NCBI GenBank assembly: GCA_013426755.1
Contig: AP019861.1
Location: forward strand, 2,139,271-2,203,270
Direction: 5' to 3'
Length of the DNA stretch: 64,000 bases
DNA from: Spirochaetota bacterium
GTDB lineage: Bacteria; Spirochaetota; UBA12135; COTS27
Shown in pieces: positions 34,684 through 44,734 of the stretch. Under the pieces are notes generated by a model that was not told where the DNA came from, made no database searches, and saw only the letters and a list, made by a program, of their open reading frames with translations. How positions within the stretch are numbered: the first letter of the stretch is position 1; every line of letters starts with the position of its first letter. Both the position numbers and the translations under genes were made by a program.

Positions 34684-35415
34684 TTAATTGCTCGATTTAC
34701 TGTTTGTCTCGAAGCTTGAAGCAGTCTTGGTCTTATCTTCTTTAGCCGTAACGGTCTCGCTGCCTTCATTAAAACGGCGTAACGTCTCGCGAATAGCATC
34801 ATCGACAATCCGTTTGAGATCATTGGCTTCAAACAAATACGTGACACTGGCATCATGTTGTTTCGAATACTCTTCTTTCACCGCCTGTGGAGCAATAATA
34901 ACACCACGTAAAGACGTCTCAATAACATCATTCAGCAATTCCGAATTTTCAACTTTTGTTGCACTTTTAACATAAGCAACCATCTTCTCTTTAAAATTAC
35001 GCATTGCTTTAACCTTAGCCGCTATTTTAGCGTCTTCACGAAGTCCATATAGAGGTTTAGGCTTTTTACCAAAAGCAGCTTTCGGTTTCTTCTCACCTTC
35101 CACGTAGTACGCATCGCGATTCCACTGACCGTATACGACCATTTGATACGTATTGGCATTGACCCAGCCTTCGTTAGAAATAATTGTTTTTGTCCCTCTT
35201 CCTAACCGACCACTCGCCGTTTTAGAACAACTGAGCACCATGACTAACACACTCGCCACCAGTAACATCCATTTGATAGCAACTAATTTATTTGAAAATA
35301 AACTCTTGTACCCGTTCTTAGAACGATTTGCTAGCCCTACACCGCTACTCTTATTCGTAATGCCAGTGATTGATAGGCCGTACGAACCATATAATTTTTT
35401 TGTTGTTTTCTTCAT
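34684..35415 (-). CDS. LPP20-like lipoprotein
   Basis: 243 residues. A hydrophobic segment followed by VLSC (C63) forms a lipobox of spirochaetal type, so a lipoprotein is likely. About 45 polar residues precede it, so the start may be over-extended (no better start with a binding site was found). The mature part has AKIAAKVKAMRNFKEKMVAYVKS and a C-terminal DDAIRETLRRFN, and resembles the LPP20/FlgT-N style of repeated A-x-x-A-x-x-NFx helices. Ends in Lys/Thr/Ser-rich low complexity. Same strand as the next lipoprotein, so they may be related in function. Confidence 0.6.
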   Translation of the reverse strand: MKKTTKKLYGSYGLSITGITNKSSGVGLANRSKNGYKSLFSNKLVAIKWMLLVASVLVMVLSCSKTASGRLGRGTKTIISNEGWVNANTYQMVVYGQWNRDAYYVEGEKKPKAAFGKKPKPLYGLREDAKIAAKVKAMRNFKEKMVAYVKSATKVENSELLNDVIETSLRGVIIAPQAVKEEYSKQHDASVTYLFEANDLKRIVDDAIRETLRRFNEGSETVTAKEDKTKTASSFETNSKSSN

Positions 35416-35946
35416 GACAATTGTCTCTTTAATACAACTCTTTATTGATTGTTTGATTATTATTGATTGATTGATTGTTATTGATTTATTGATTGTTTGT
35501 TATTGATTGATTGATTGTTATTGATTGATTATTTAGACTTATTTTAGATTATATTCTGAATTTTATTTTTTTCTTGATACTATTTTCATTTCATTTAATT
35601 GACAACTGGTTTACACGCAACTTGTTATGTGGGCAACCTGTTATCTTCGTGGCATGTCGTATATTGTTAAGATTTTATCTTTGCTCGTTAAACTCTTAAA
35701 TCCTCAAATTCTCGATAATTGCACTGGTAATTCATTGGAATGGTGATTTATTGAATGGGTAATTTATTGGACTGGTGATTTATTGAATGGGTAATTTATT
35801 GGACTGGTGATTTATTTTTCATCGTCATTTTTCACATGGCAATTCTATAACTATAAAATTCGCATAAAATTTACATAAAAACACTTGTTAAAAACACTTG
35901 TTATATTCACTAGCAATCCGTACTATGTTCTCTAACTAATACAGAA
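35416..35946. repeat. Spacer with two repeat families
   Basis: TTGATTGATTGATTGTTA-type tetranucleotide repeats fill 35442-35535. A 32-bp unit (AATTTATTGGACTGGTGATT) recurs at 35761 and 35793 with a partial copy before, near 35722. No gene. Confidence 0.85.
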
Positions 35947-37308
35947 TTACTGCTTAATAAATATAGCACGCGTAGATGTATACGACTGCAGGGCTAAACT
36001 AACAGGTATCTTCTCTCGTGCAAGAATAAATCTTGTAAGCTCGGCTATTTTACCCGTGTAGACCACCGTAAAGGTTTGTGTATCAATCGCAAAACCACGG
36101 TCTACAACCGTCACAATCCCTTCTAGATAACGACTACTCAGTCGTTCTTTAATAAGAATACTATCAGCAAAATCTAATTGTGTCATGACAAGTTCATAAC
36201 GACTGCCTTCATTAATGCGTCTATCCCAGTAGCGTAGCAATTCGGCTATCAAGCGAGGCTCGAGGACAGCAAGTGCTTTTTCTGCTGCGCGCACTGCTGC
36301 TGTTCCTTGATTCAGATCTAACATTTTAGCCACTTCCGATCCAGCGTAGATAAGATAGCCATTATTTAAATAATATGTCTTTACGCTCACATCAGCCGTC
36401 ATAGAATGAAATGAACGATTGGATAGATATTTATTTCGCTTAAGATCATTACTGTAAGCATTGACTGAAACTTCTATAACAATATCCGCTGCGCCCTGTT
36501 CTGCTAGAATATGCTGCTGCGCTGCTGTTAAAAGGTATGTGTTTTTTTGATACGCCTGCTTATTTTCATTGGCTGGCGCTGCTGGCAATGATTTAGTAGC
36601 TGCGTGAATTTTTTTGCGTAAATTCTGATCGACTACTAAAAATTGCTTGGCTAATAGAGCCTTAGTAAGAGAAGTCTCTATTGTTTTATAAATCTTAGGT
36701 GCGTGGTTTTTAATATTGAGCGCGCTTGCATGATTGACCCAGACCGCCACGCGCGGCAACCCAGCCCGCTCTTGTAAAATACGATACGTAAGCCATGTGT
36801 TTTCAATTTCTCGTAACACCACCCAAGCTCTAATTTTAAGCTTCTTCACATCATTACTGTTCTGCTCTCCAATGATCTGATACTTCTCGACAAAACCGCT
36901 GCTCTCAGCATAAATAGCGTCTCTAATGAGCTTGTCGTCTACAACCGAAGTTTGCGACAATAACCACGTTCCGAGTGCCATTTCTACAGCATTTCGTAGT
37001 GCATGTTCCTTAGCGCGCTCATAAGCCACCTGTTCACCCGCTTCTAAAATCTGTGCTTTCCCCTCAGCGATCACCACTTCCGCTTCACCACTGCTCCCCT
37101 TAAAAAATGGGTTATTTTCAATGGCTCTTGTAATTTTACTGGCAGGAATAGTAGCCGCCTGCTTCGAAGTAGCGACAACACTGCCCTTCTTACGATTACT
37201 GCACCCCGCCATAACCATAACACACACCATAACGCCCACCACAAGGACTAACCCCAATCGCAGTATTGACGCTACTAAATACGCTAACTTCAAATATCCT
37301 GACTTCAT
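35947..37308 (-). CDS. FlgT-like lipoprotein
   Basis: 453 residues. Signal sequence with lipobox VMAGCSN (Cys36), so probably lipid-anchored. Residues about 75-170 (AEGKAQIL...VAYERAKEHALRNAVEMALGTWL...VVDDKLIRDAIYAESSGFVEKYQII) match the N-terminal FlgT pattern: a helix rich in A-x-x-A-x-x-x-A then V-G-x-x-V...S-G-x-V. The middle has VAVWVNHASALN and AADIVIEV, like the FlgT middle domain. FlgT-family proteins in other bacteria build flagellar basal-body rings; related lipoproteins occur widely, so a flagellar role is only suggested. No flagellar genes are nearby. Confidence 0.7.
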   Translation of the reverse strand: MKSGYLKLAYLVASILRLGLVLVVGVMVCVMVMAGCSNRKKGSVVATSKQAATIPASKITRAIENNPFFKGSSGEAEVVIAEGKAQILEAGEQVAYERAKEHALRNAVEMALGTWLLSQTSVVDDKLIRDAIYAESSGFVEKYQIIGEQNSNDVKKLKIRAWVVLREIENTWLTYRILQERAGLPRVAVWVNHASALNIKNHAPKIYKTIETSLTKALLAKQFLVVDQNLRKKIHAATKSLPAAPANENKQAYQKNTYLLTAAQQHILAEQGAADIVIEVSVNAYSNDLKRNKYLSNRSFHSMTADVSVKTYYLNNGYLIYAGSEVAKMLDLNQGTAAVRAAEKALAVLEPRLIAELLRYWDRRINEGSRYELVMTQLDFADSILIKERLSSRYLEGIVTVVDRGFAIDTQTFTVVYTGKIAELTRFILAREKIPVSLALQSYTSTRAIFIKQ

Positions 37309-38533
37309 TTCACTCTAATAATAACAATCAAAAATAACCAAAATCTCACCGAAAAAACAACAAAAATCTACATTTTTCCTTGAAATCTACATTTTTTCTT
37401 AAATATGTAATCACATCTGTAATGACTAGAGTCCAGCCACTCTACTATTTAAACATATACTAAAATCACCTCTAAGTCAAGTAAATTACAACCTATACAA
37501 CATTTTAATAAAATTCAATAATTAACTTGACTCCTGCTACTCAAATCTCTACATTTCCATAATTCCGCACATTCTCACTCCTAAATACTGCCCATTCTTA
37601 ACCCTATGTTTCATAAAACCCTATATTTCATGAAATTTAAGTACCTATCCCACTCCGCAAATACATAGGACTATTCCATCTCCTACCATTCCTACTAGAT
37701 ATTGATAATGATTACTAGATATTGATAATGATTACTAGATATTGATAATGATTACTAGATATTGATAATGATTACTAGGTATTGATAAGTATCACTAGAT
37801 ATTGATAATGATTACTAGATATTGATAATGATTACTAGGTATTGATAAATATTGCTAGATATTGATAATGATTACTAGGTATTGATAAATATCACTAAAT
37901 ATTGATAACTATTACTAGATATTGATAATGATTACTAGATATTGATAAATATCACTAGATATTGATAATGATTACTAGGTATTGATAAATATTACTAGAT
38001 ATTGACAAATTGCTAGATTGCTAGATTGAGTGAAATAAACCCTTGCTTTTTAAATATTAACCCAATAACTGATATTGAAACCTATATTAAAACTAGAAGC
38101 CTATATTAAAACTAACATCAAAACATAATATTAAAACTCAATATTAAAACTCAATGTTAAAACTAGCAGTAAAACCACATCAAAACACAATACTATATCA
38201 AAACTCAATACTAAAACTAAAACCAACACTAAAATTAATATTGAAACCAATGCTAAAACTCATATTAAAACCATTGATAACGACTACTAGAATTTAGCAT
38301 AAAAATTGAGTATCCGCTTGCTTTTTCAATAGTATAATCAAAACAGCCCTTTAAAGAGGAATTATATTGATATAACAGGATCTTTAAAAACCTTGTAACT
38401 TGAACGTTTATAAAAAACTCATAAAGTAACAGTAGAGCAAAAGTTTAAAAACCACCGATTTTAACCGCATTTATGCATTTATGCCCCAAAAATATTAGTT
38501 AGTAATATTCAATATCACTCTATATCATTTACT
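37309..38533. other. 1.2-kb intergenic region
   Basis: No gene is seen. It contains the 20-bp array described separately (37691-38007) and, at 38070-38280, degenerate repeats of ATTAAAACT/CAATATTAAAACT type. The last 200 bp before queD may carry its promoter; none assigned. Confidence 0.8.
37691..38007. repeat. 20-bp tandem array with Fur-box-like units
   Basis: About sixteen copies of ATTGATAATGATTACTAGAT in exact 20-bp phase. The 15-mer TGATAATGATTACTA is perfect in nine copies (37703, 37723, 37743, 37763, 37803, 37823, 37863, 37923, 37963); it agrees at 13 of 15 positions with the 7-1-7 consensus TGATAATnATTATCA known for B. subtilis Fur. The remaining copies carry two to four changes, mostly after TGATAA. 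Confidence 0.9.
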
Positions 38534-39130
38534 ATGGCTTATCAATTGATTTTTGAACGCAGATTCGTCATGGGACACCGTCTTATCTCCGGTAGCTCAC
38601 TACAATGTTCCATTCCCCACGGACACAACGAATATATCAAAATATACCTAGCACCCAAAGAACAGCACAGGCTAGATGGAAATGAAAATTTTGTCGAATT
38701 GTTTAAAAAAGCAAAAAAAAAATGGCATCACTTCATCGATAATATCCTCGATCATACATTGCAGCTCGCTCACAACGACCCACTCATCGATTACTTTAAA
38801 GAACACGAACCCACACAATTGTCCCGACTAGTCATCACACAAGGCGATCCAACCACCGAAATGCTTTGCGCCTGTCTGATGAGCAAACTGCAAGCCTTTC
38901 TTAACTACGATAACAGCCCACTTCACTGTGTGCAATTTGAACTCCAAGAAACACCCACAAATACCGTCACCTTAACAGGAATCAACGCTTTCACATCCGT
39001 TCTCCCAAAAGCCGTCATTAAAAAATCCCAAGCTACTTCCACTTCACCCACGCACTGGTGGGAACGCCACGACTTTTCTATCAATGATCTAAAGCCCCAA
39101 CTTATAACCCACCCCAACTTAACCCATTGA
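38534..39130 (+). CDS. 6-carboxy/6-pyruvoyl-tetrahydropterin synthase family protein (QueD-like)
   Basis: 198 residues. Zinc ligands are H15, H29 and H31 (GHRL...HGHN), with C25 as the catalytic Cys in the position used by QueD. DHTLQL corresponds to the family's DH-x-x-LN, and PTTEMLCACLMSKL to PT-x-E-N. Likely role: 6-carboxytetrahydropterin formation from dihydroneopterin triphosphate toward queuosine. The C-terminal 55 residues are an extra tail. No other queuosine genes are in the window. Confidence 0.82.
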   Translation: MAYQLIFERRFVMGHRLISGSSLQCSIPHGHNEYIKIYLAPKEQHRLDGNENFVELFKKAKKKWHHFIDNILDHTLQLAHNDPLIDYFKEHEPTQLSRLVITQGDPTTEMLCACLMSKLQAFLNYDNSPLHCVQFELQETPTNTVTLTGINAFTSVLPKAVIKKSQATSTSPTHWWERHDFSINDLKPQLITHPNLTH

Positions 39131-39461
39131 TAGATAGTCTATCCTCTCACTAGATGACGCGCTTTATAAACCACTCATTACTACTATGTATCGCTACTTC
39201 ACTAACCAACCGCTAACGATAACCGCTTCGCTAAAGCCTATTGCTAACAAAAATCTATTGCTAACAATTATCGTCAATTATCATTAATCAGTGATAGCCA
39301 CCCTTACTAGCTTAATTATGCGTATTTGATAATGATGTGCTCCTTGATATTGGTTAATGGATAGATATTAATGCATAGATGTTAATGCCTAGATATTAAT
39401 GCATAAATACTCACTAACGGACAATCTGCATCGATCTTAAGATATTACATTTCTTTGCCCT
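39131..39461. other. Intergenic region upstream of the Fur-family gene
   Basis: 331 bp with no gene. TTGATAATGATG (39327-39338) looks like half of a Fur box. Three 14-bp repeats, AGATATTAATGCAT or variants, lie at about 39364-39410 and could be operator sites for the following gene. Confidence 0.5.
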
Positions 39462-39905
39462 ATGAACTCTTTAGAGAAATATGAAAAATACTGTGCAGAC
39501 AATAAGATTAAACTTACTGGAATTCGACGTGAAGTCTTAAAACAGATCACAGAACACGCTCCCATTAAAGCTTACAAAATCATAGCTGCACTCAAAAAAA
39601 ATCATGCAAAAAAAATAAGTCCTCCTCTTGTCTACCGCGCCCTTGACGTACTCCTTAAAAAGGGAGTTGTGCACAAATTAGAAAAATTACGTGCCTTCAT
39701 CATTTGCGATCATCCCGGCGCCGTTCACAACCAATGTGCCATTTTTTACTGCACCCAATGTCACCGAATACAAGAAATTTGCTCTCATGACTTCCGCCAT
39801 TTCATCCAAAAAAGTCAGACCAGTCACGATATCCAAATTGAAAAAAGTACAGTAGAACTCTATGGAAAATGTGCACGCTGCCTGCCTGCTACAACCACTT
39901 CGTAA
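39462..39905 (+). CDS. Fur-family metal-responsive regulator (Fur/Zur/PerR)
   Basis: 147 residues, normal length. Winged-helix N-terminus (KLTGIRREVLKQI, then PPLVYRALDVLLKKGVVHKL, the recognition helix region), then the dimerisation domain with two CxxC zinc sites: C97/C100 (YCTQCHR) and C137/C140 (KCARC). The structural zinc site and H84-rich region (CDHPGAVHNQC) are typical of the Zur/Fur group; the metal sensed cannot be told. Represses metal-uptake or stress genes. The Fur-box-like array lies 1.5 kb upstream. Confidence 0.9.
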   Translation: MNSLEKYEKYCADNKIKLTGIRREVLKQITEHAPIKAYKIIAALKKNHAKKISPPLVYRALDVLLKKGVVHKLEKLRAFIICDHPGAVHNQCAIFYCTQCHRIQEICSHDFRHFIQKSQTSHDIQIEKSTVELYGKCARCLPATTTS

Positions 39906-40009
39906 CTAGCCCTAAAATTAACCCCATCCAGTAGACGCTAATCGCGTCATTGTTACAAATTGGCTGATTTTCTAATCAAGAAGCCGCATACGCCCTTCAT
40001 AACGAAGGA

Positions 40010-41068
40010 CTAGCTATGCATTCTAAAAATGGTCACATTGCTTATAAGAACGAAGAGTATTCCTAAGAAAGCATAACTACTTAAAACGTAGCCTTCAAAG
40101 AGAATTGAAAGGACGATTGCAATGATTGGAAAAACAAGCGCAATATACGCTGCACGCTCAGCGCCCACACGCCCAATGAGCCGAAGATAACTGTAAAATG
40201 CAATAATAGACGCAAAGATCGCCAAATACCCGAGTGAAAGTAGATAACTCATTGAATTAGGCACAACAAACGAAACTCCACGGACCCACGCCGCCCCTAA
40301 CATTATAAATCCACCGTAAACCATCCCGTAAGCAGTCGCTTTAAAGATGCCAATTCCTTGTCTTTGATTGTATGCAGAAAGGATATTCCCTAACGACGCT
40401 AGATATGTTGCTACTAACGTTATACCTAAGCCGATCAGTTTAGATTTTGCTAGTCGTAACTCCTGCAATTCCGTAATAAATACCAAAACCAACCCCAATA
40501 TACCTAGTATTGCTGGAAGTAGTAACACTGCGCGAAACCGTTCTTTCAAAAATAAGACACCATTGCCCAGATTGAATACTGTAATAAGCGAAAATATCAA
40601 GGCAATCACACCACTTGGTAGATAATAAGAAGCTTCGTAAAATAACCAATAGTTTAATGCAAATAAACATATCCCCTGAAGTAAAATAAAGCCTTGCTGT
40701 TGCCATCGGTGCTTAATTTGATAGTTGATTGGCTTTGTGACGGGTTCTCTATGCGCTGCGATACGACTGCCCCCGTCATTAATTTCATTTAGCACTGGAA
40801 GAATATTGCTGCTTTCTCGTACTGGCGCTGTACTTTTCATAAAAAAATCACCCGCACCAACAAAAACAAACCCTTTCCTAGCCACTGTAACAAAAAAATA
40901 CCCCACCCACAACAGCAACCCTGCTAACGTAAACCGATACCCTACAGAAATCATGGGGTCCACAGCAACATCTACAACCTGAAAATCCTTGATCACCAGC
41001 CAAGACGTTCCCCAGATAAGCGTAGGAATCGTAAATAATACATAATCTAACACAGTAAACCGTTTCAT
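40010..41068 (-). CDS. EamA-family (drug/metabolite) transporter
   Basis: 352 residues with ten membrane segments in two EamA halves: residues 7-70 plus 128-185 (IPTLIWGTSWLVIK is the usual start) and about 200-350 (LIGLGITLVATYLASLGNILSAY, ASIIAFYSYLRLIGRVGAERAAYIALVFPIIA). A hydrophilic insert of about 55 residues sits after the second helix, on the predicted loop. Exports or imports small metabolites; substrate not predictable. Stop codon is 100 bp from the convergent fur gene. Confidence 0.88.
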   Translation of the reverse strand: MKRFTVLDYVLFTIPTLIWGTSWLVIKDFQVVDVAVDPMISVGYRFTLAGLLLWVGYFFVTVARKGFVFVGAGDFFMKSTAPVRESSNILPVLNEINDGGSRIAAHREPVTKPINYQIKHRWQQQGFILLQGICLFALNYWLFYEASYYLPSGVIALIFSLITVFNLGNGVLFLKERFRAVLLLPAILGILGLVLVFITELQELRLAKSKLIGLGITLVATYLASLGNILSAYNQRQGIGIFKATAYGMVYGGFIMLGAAWVRGVSFVVPNSMSYLLSLGYLAIFASIIAFYSYLRLIGRVGAERAAYIALVFPIIAIVLSILFEGYVLSSYAFLGILFVLISNVTIFRMHS

Positions 41069-41289
41069 AGTACAATAAAAATAGCTAATAATATTACCCC
41101 ACTAGCCGAAGTCCTCAAATTGCCACTCATCAGACCAGAACCTACACACCCCAACTTCAAAAACACTATTATATCATTATTACATCACTAGTGTAACTGT
41201 ACTGACATAAGAACCACTTGTGTTCTAGAAAATTTGTCATCACTCCCACCTTTACATCGAGAGCCTCACTCACCTCAAACCACATTAAA

Positions 41290-44200
41290 ATGTCTTTTAT
41301 CTATATAAGCATACCCAAACTAAGCCATGACGCCCATAATAAGCGGCTTACAGAAAACTTTAAACTCATCACACAAACTGAAACTATTGCCTCCATTCGC
41401 ACAAGTAAAGGCTATAAAATCACAAACCATCACTACACCCAATCACTCCTTAAAAACTTCACACAAAACGTCCTCAGTGACCCCCTCATAGAAAAAACCT
41501 CGCTCAACTCCACACAAGCACTCAAACTCATCCAAGCACATTATTACGCAGAAGTCTCCTTCCTCCCAGGTATCACGGATAACGAAGCCACAACGCTACG
41601 CGCAGCTCTAAAAGATGCCTTAAAACACAACTTTGACCCCTCCTGCCAAACAGCAAGCTCAAAAGTCTATGCCTTCACTTTCTTAACATCACCACCTCCC
41701 ACCCAAGCGACGTCCCTTATAAAAAAATTTCTTACACAATTTCTCACTAATCCACTCATTGAAAAATTTTATCTCCTAAGTAGAACAGAACTCATAACAG
41801 GAAAACCCTTCCCACCTTCACTTTCCACCCCCCATTCTAAGAGTCTTCCCCCAACAAAAAAAACACATTCCCCCCTTCACACCACCATTCCACTAAAAAA
41901 GAGCTCAACACATTTCACAGCGCAATCACCAGACCTTTCAAAATTCACCGATTTAACCAAAAAAGCTCTACTAAAACTTTCCAAAAAATATCACCTTCAC
42001 TTATCGGCTACCGAATTAGTAGCCATTCAGAATCATTACAAAAAACCAGCCGTTCTCAAAACCCGTCGCAAATTTGACCTTCCTCCCCAGCCCACACAAG
42101 CAGAATTAGAAGTTCTAGCACAAACATGGAGCGAACACTGCAAACACAAAATATTCGCCGCAAAAATTCACTACACAACCTCCAAAACAAAAAAACCACA
42201 TACCATTCATTCGCTGTATCGAACATATATCAAAAAACTAACCCACACCCTCCAAAAAAAACGTCCCGATCTCCTCTCCGTTTTTCATGACAACGCAGGT
42301 GTCTTTTCTTTCACCAAAGACTGGAGCATTGCAATGAAAGTAGAAACGCATAACACCCCAGCAGCGCTAGACCCATTCGGCGGAGCGATCACGGGCATTG
42401 TCGGTGTCAATCGCGATATTATCGGTACCGGCATAGGCGCTAACCCACTTTTTAATACAAATGTCTTCTGTTTTGCCAATCCCAATGATTACCCTACCGC
42501 AGACCAAAAAAAACACAGAAAACCACTTCCCACCAACGTGCATCATCCAAGACGAATGATGCATGGAGTTCATTATGGTGTCGAACGCGGCGGCAATGAA
42601 TCAGGCATTCCTACCGTCAACGGCGCTATGGTCTTCGATGACAGATTCTTAGGCAGACCACTTGTTTTCTGTGGCACCGGCGGATTGCTAGAAAAACGTC
42701 TTCATCAGAAGACAGGGACGGCTAAACCTATTGCCGCTGGTGATCTGATCGTCACAGCAGGCGGTCGTGTCGGAAAAGACGGCATTCACGGCGCAACCGC
42801 CTCTTCACATGCCCTAGACAGTTCTGTTCCCACATCGATCGTACAGATTGGAGACCCAATCACACAGAAAAAACTCTTAGATTTCCTCATGACGGCTAAA
42901 AAACGCAACCTTTATCGAACACTCACAGATAACGGGGCAGGAGGACTCTCATCGTCCGTCGGTGAAATGGCACAACACACCCATGGCGCTACACTCTACT
43001 TAGATAAAGTCCCCTGCAAGTATCCCAACCTCGCTCCCTGGGAAATTCTTGTCTCCGAATCACAAGAACGGATGACATTAGTCGTCCGCCCAGACCGCTG
43101 GCACGATCTCCTCGCCTTAGCCACTCATTATGATACCGAGATAGCCTCCATCGGTACGTTCACTAAATCAGGAGCGTTCATCGTATATTACGAAAAAACC
43201 GTCATTGCCCATCTTGAAATGAAATTCCTTCATAACGGCACACCCACGCTAGACCTAAAGGCCCACTTCACCCCACCACGTCCTCCTAAACAAATCTCAT
43301 CTAAGACCATTACTGCACCAGCAACGAACATTCGTCCCTTCCTATTAGAAAAAGAACCTACTTCTACAATCATTCACAAGCATAAGAAAATTCATTCTAG
43401 TCACAACAACACTGCTTTGTTAAAGCAGACGTTCGTTCCTATGCTAAAACAGATACTCGCGCGGCCTAATATAGCTTCTAAGGAACATTGGGTGCGCCGT
43501 TACGACCATGAAGTTAAGGCGCGTACTGTTATCAAACCTTTTGATGGAGCAGAAGGACATGGCGTTAATGACGCCGCTGTCATTCGCCCACTCCTAAATC
43601 ACCGCAAAGGACTTGCTATCGCTAATGGCATCGCGCCGCGCTACAGTGATTTCGACACCTGGAAGATGACAGCAGCAGCTATCGATGAAGCTGTAAGAAA
43701 CCTAGTCGTTGTAGGGACCGATCCTAAGACATGGGTCGGATTAGATAACTTTGCCTGGCCAGACCCCCTTCCCTCGCCCTCCGCACCAGCACCTAACCCA
43801 AAATTAGCAGACCTCGTCAGAAGTGCCCAAGCACTTTATAAAACCTGTCTCGCCTACGAGCTCCCCCTCATCTCAGGTAAAGACTCCATGAAAAACAACA
43901 CCGTGCTAGAATTTGCTAAATCATCATCAAAAACCCATTCGAAGGTTCATGCAATACAAAAAAAACACGTCTCAATTCCCCCCACATTGTTATTTACAGC
44001 ACTTGGGACTATTGATGACATCGGTACTGCTATAACCGCTTCATTTAAATCTAGTGATTCGCTTATCTATCTCGCAGGATACACCTATCCTGAATTAGGA
44101 GCAAGCGAATATGCTAATCTCATCAAAGACAACCTAGCCAACCTTTCCTCCATCCACCCAATAGCAAAACAATACAAAAACCGCTACACAAATCTGCTAG

Positions 44201-44694
44201 CAACATTCGTCCTTCCTGAAGTAAGGACTAAAATAAATCGCGTACTCTATCAAACAACTCATCAAGCCATAAAAAAAGGATGGGTCGAAGCCGCACACGA
44301 TCTAAGCGACGGTGGTCTCATAGTCGCTTTAAGCGAAGCGGCCTTTGGTGGCATGATAGGTGCCCACATTTCCCTCAATGCTATAAGCACATTGCCACTA
44401 GCTAGCGATAAAAAAAATTCTTCCACGCAGCATTGTTTTAACTTTGATACCTATTGTTACAGTGAAAGTCACGGCCGCATCCTCTTTGAAGTCCGTAAAC
44501 AACATGCTAAGGCATTTGAAAAATTATTCCATCAAGCAACTCTTTCACTCCCCAAAACTTATCCACCCCTACTTGCATGTATCGGTCACACGCAAACTGC
44601 CCGTAGCTTAGCCATTCAGTGGGATGACATTAGCCTCCACGCAGACCTCGCTGAGCTCCGTGAAGTGTGGCTGAGTGCTCTTAATTTTACTTAA
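41290..44694 (+). CDS. purL: Phosphoribosylformylglycinamidine synthase, large-type without glutaminase domain
   Basis: Makes FGAM from FGAR, ATP and ammonia supplied by PurQ. 1134 residues from the ATG at 41290 (a TTG start at 41218 would add 24). Motifs: N-terminal PurS-like region (YAEVSFLPGITDNEATTLR), TWSEHCKHKIF (279-289), MKVETHNTPAALDPFGGAITGIVGVNRD, DNGAGGLSSSVGEM, then second half with PKTWVGLDNFAWPDP, LPLISGKDSMKN (about 860) and AAHDLSDGGL. The order and the long N-terminus match the large single-chain PurL of gammaproteobacteria, but the C-terminal glutaminase is absent and is encoded by the next gene. Inserts are Thr/Ser/His/Lys-rich. Confidence 0.93.
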   Translation: MSFIYISIPKLSHDAHNKRLTENFKLITQTETIASIRTSKGYKITNHHYTQSLLKNFTQNVLSDPLIEKTSLNSTQALKLIQAHYYAEVSFLPGITDNEATTLRAALKDALKHNFDPSCQTASSKVYAFTFLTSPPPTQATSLIKKFLTQFLTNPLIEKFYLLSRTELITGKPFPPSLSTPHSKSLPPTKKTHSPLHTTIPLKKSSTHFTAQSPDLSKFTDLTKKALLKLSKKYHLHLSATELVAIQNHYKKPAVLKTRRKFDLPPQPTQAELEVLAQTWSEHCKHKIFAAKIHYTTSKTKKPHTIHSLYRTYIKKLTHTLQKKRPDLLSVFHDNAGVFSFTKDWSIAMKVETHNTPAALDPFGGAITGIVGVNRDIIGTGIGANPLFNTNVFCFANPNDYPTADQKKHRKPLPTNVHHPRRMMHGVHYGVERGGNESGIPTVNGAMVFDDRFLGRPLVFCGTGGLLEKRLHQKTGTAKPIAAGDLIVTAGGRVGKDGIHGATASSHALDSSVPTSIVQIGDPITQKKLLDFLMTAKKRNLYRTLTDNGAGGLSSSVGEMAQHTHGATLYLDKVPCKYPNLAPWEILVSESQERMTLVVRPDRWHDLLALATHYDTEIASIGTFTKSGAFIVYYEKTVIAHLEMKFLHNGTPTLDLKAHFTPPRPPKQISSKTITAPATNIRPFLLEKEPTSTIIHKHKKIHSSHNNTALLKQTFVPMLKQILARPNIASKEHWVRRYDHEVKARTVIKPFDGAEGHGVNDAAVIRPLLNHRKGLAIANGIAPRYSDFDTWKMTAAAIDEAVRNLVVVGTDPKTWVGLDNFAWPDPLPSPSAPAPNPKLADLVRSAQALYKTCLAYELPLISGKDSMKNNTVLEFAKSSSKTHSKVHAIQKKHVSIPPTLLFTALGTIDDIGTAITASFKSSDSLIYLAGYTYPELGASEYANLIKDNLANLSSIHPIAKQYKNRYTNLLATFVLPEVRTKINRVLYQTTHQAIKKGWVEAAHDLSDGGLIVALSEAAFGGMIGAHISLNAISTLPLASDKKNSSTQHCFNFDTYCYSESHGRILFEVRKQHAKAFEKLFHQATLSLPKTYPPLLACIGHTQTARSLAIQWDDISLHADLAELREVWLSALNFT

Positions 44695-44734
44695 CTGATT
44701 AACTTAAAAAAATAGATTATTTTAGATCACTCAC

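Noticed and set aside
38534..39130. preQ1 riboswitch before the QueD-like gene
   Set aside because: No compact preQ1-type stem and A-rich tail could be drawn in the 100 bp before the start.
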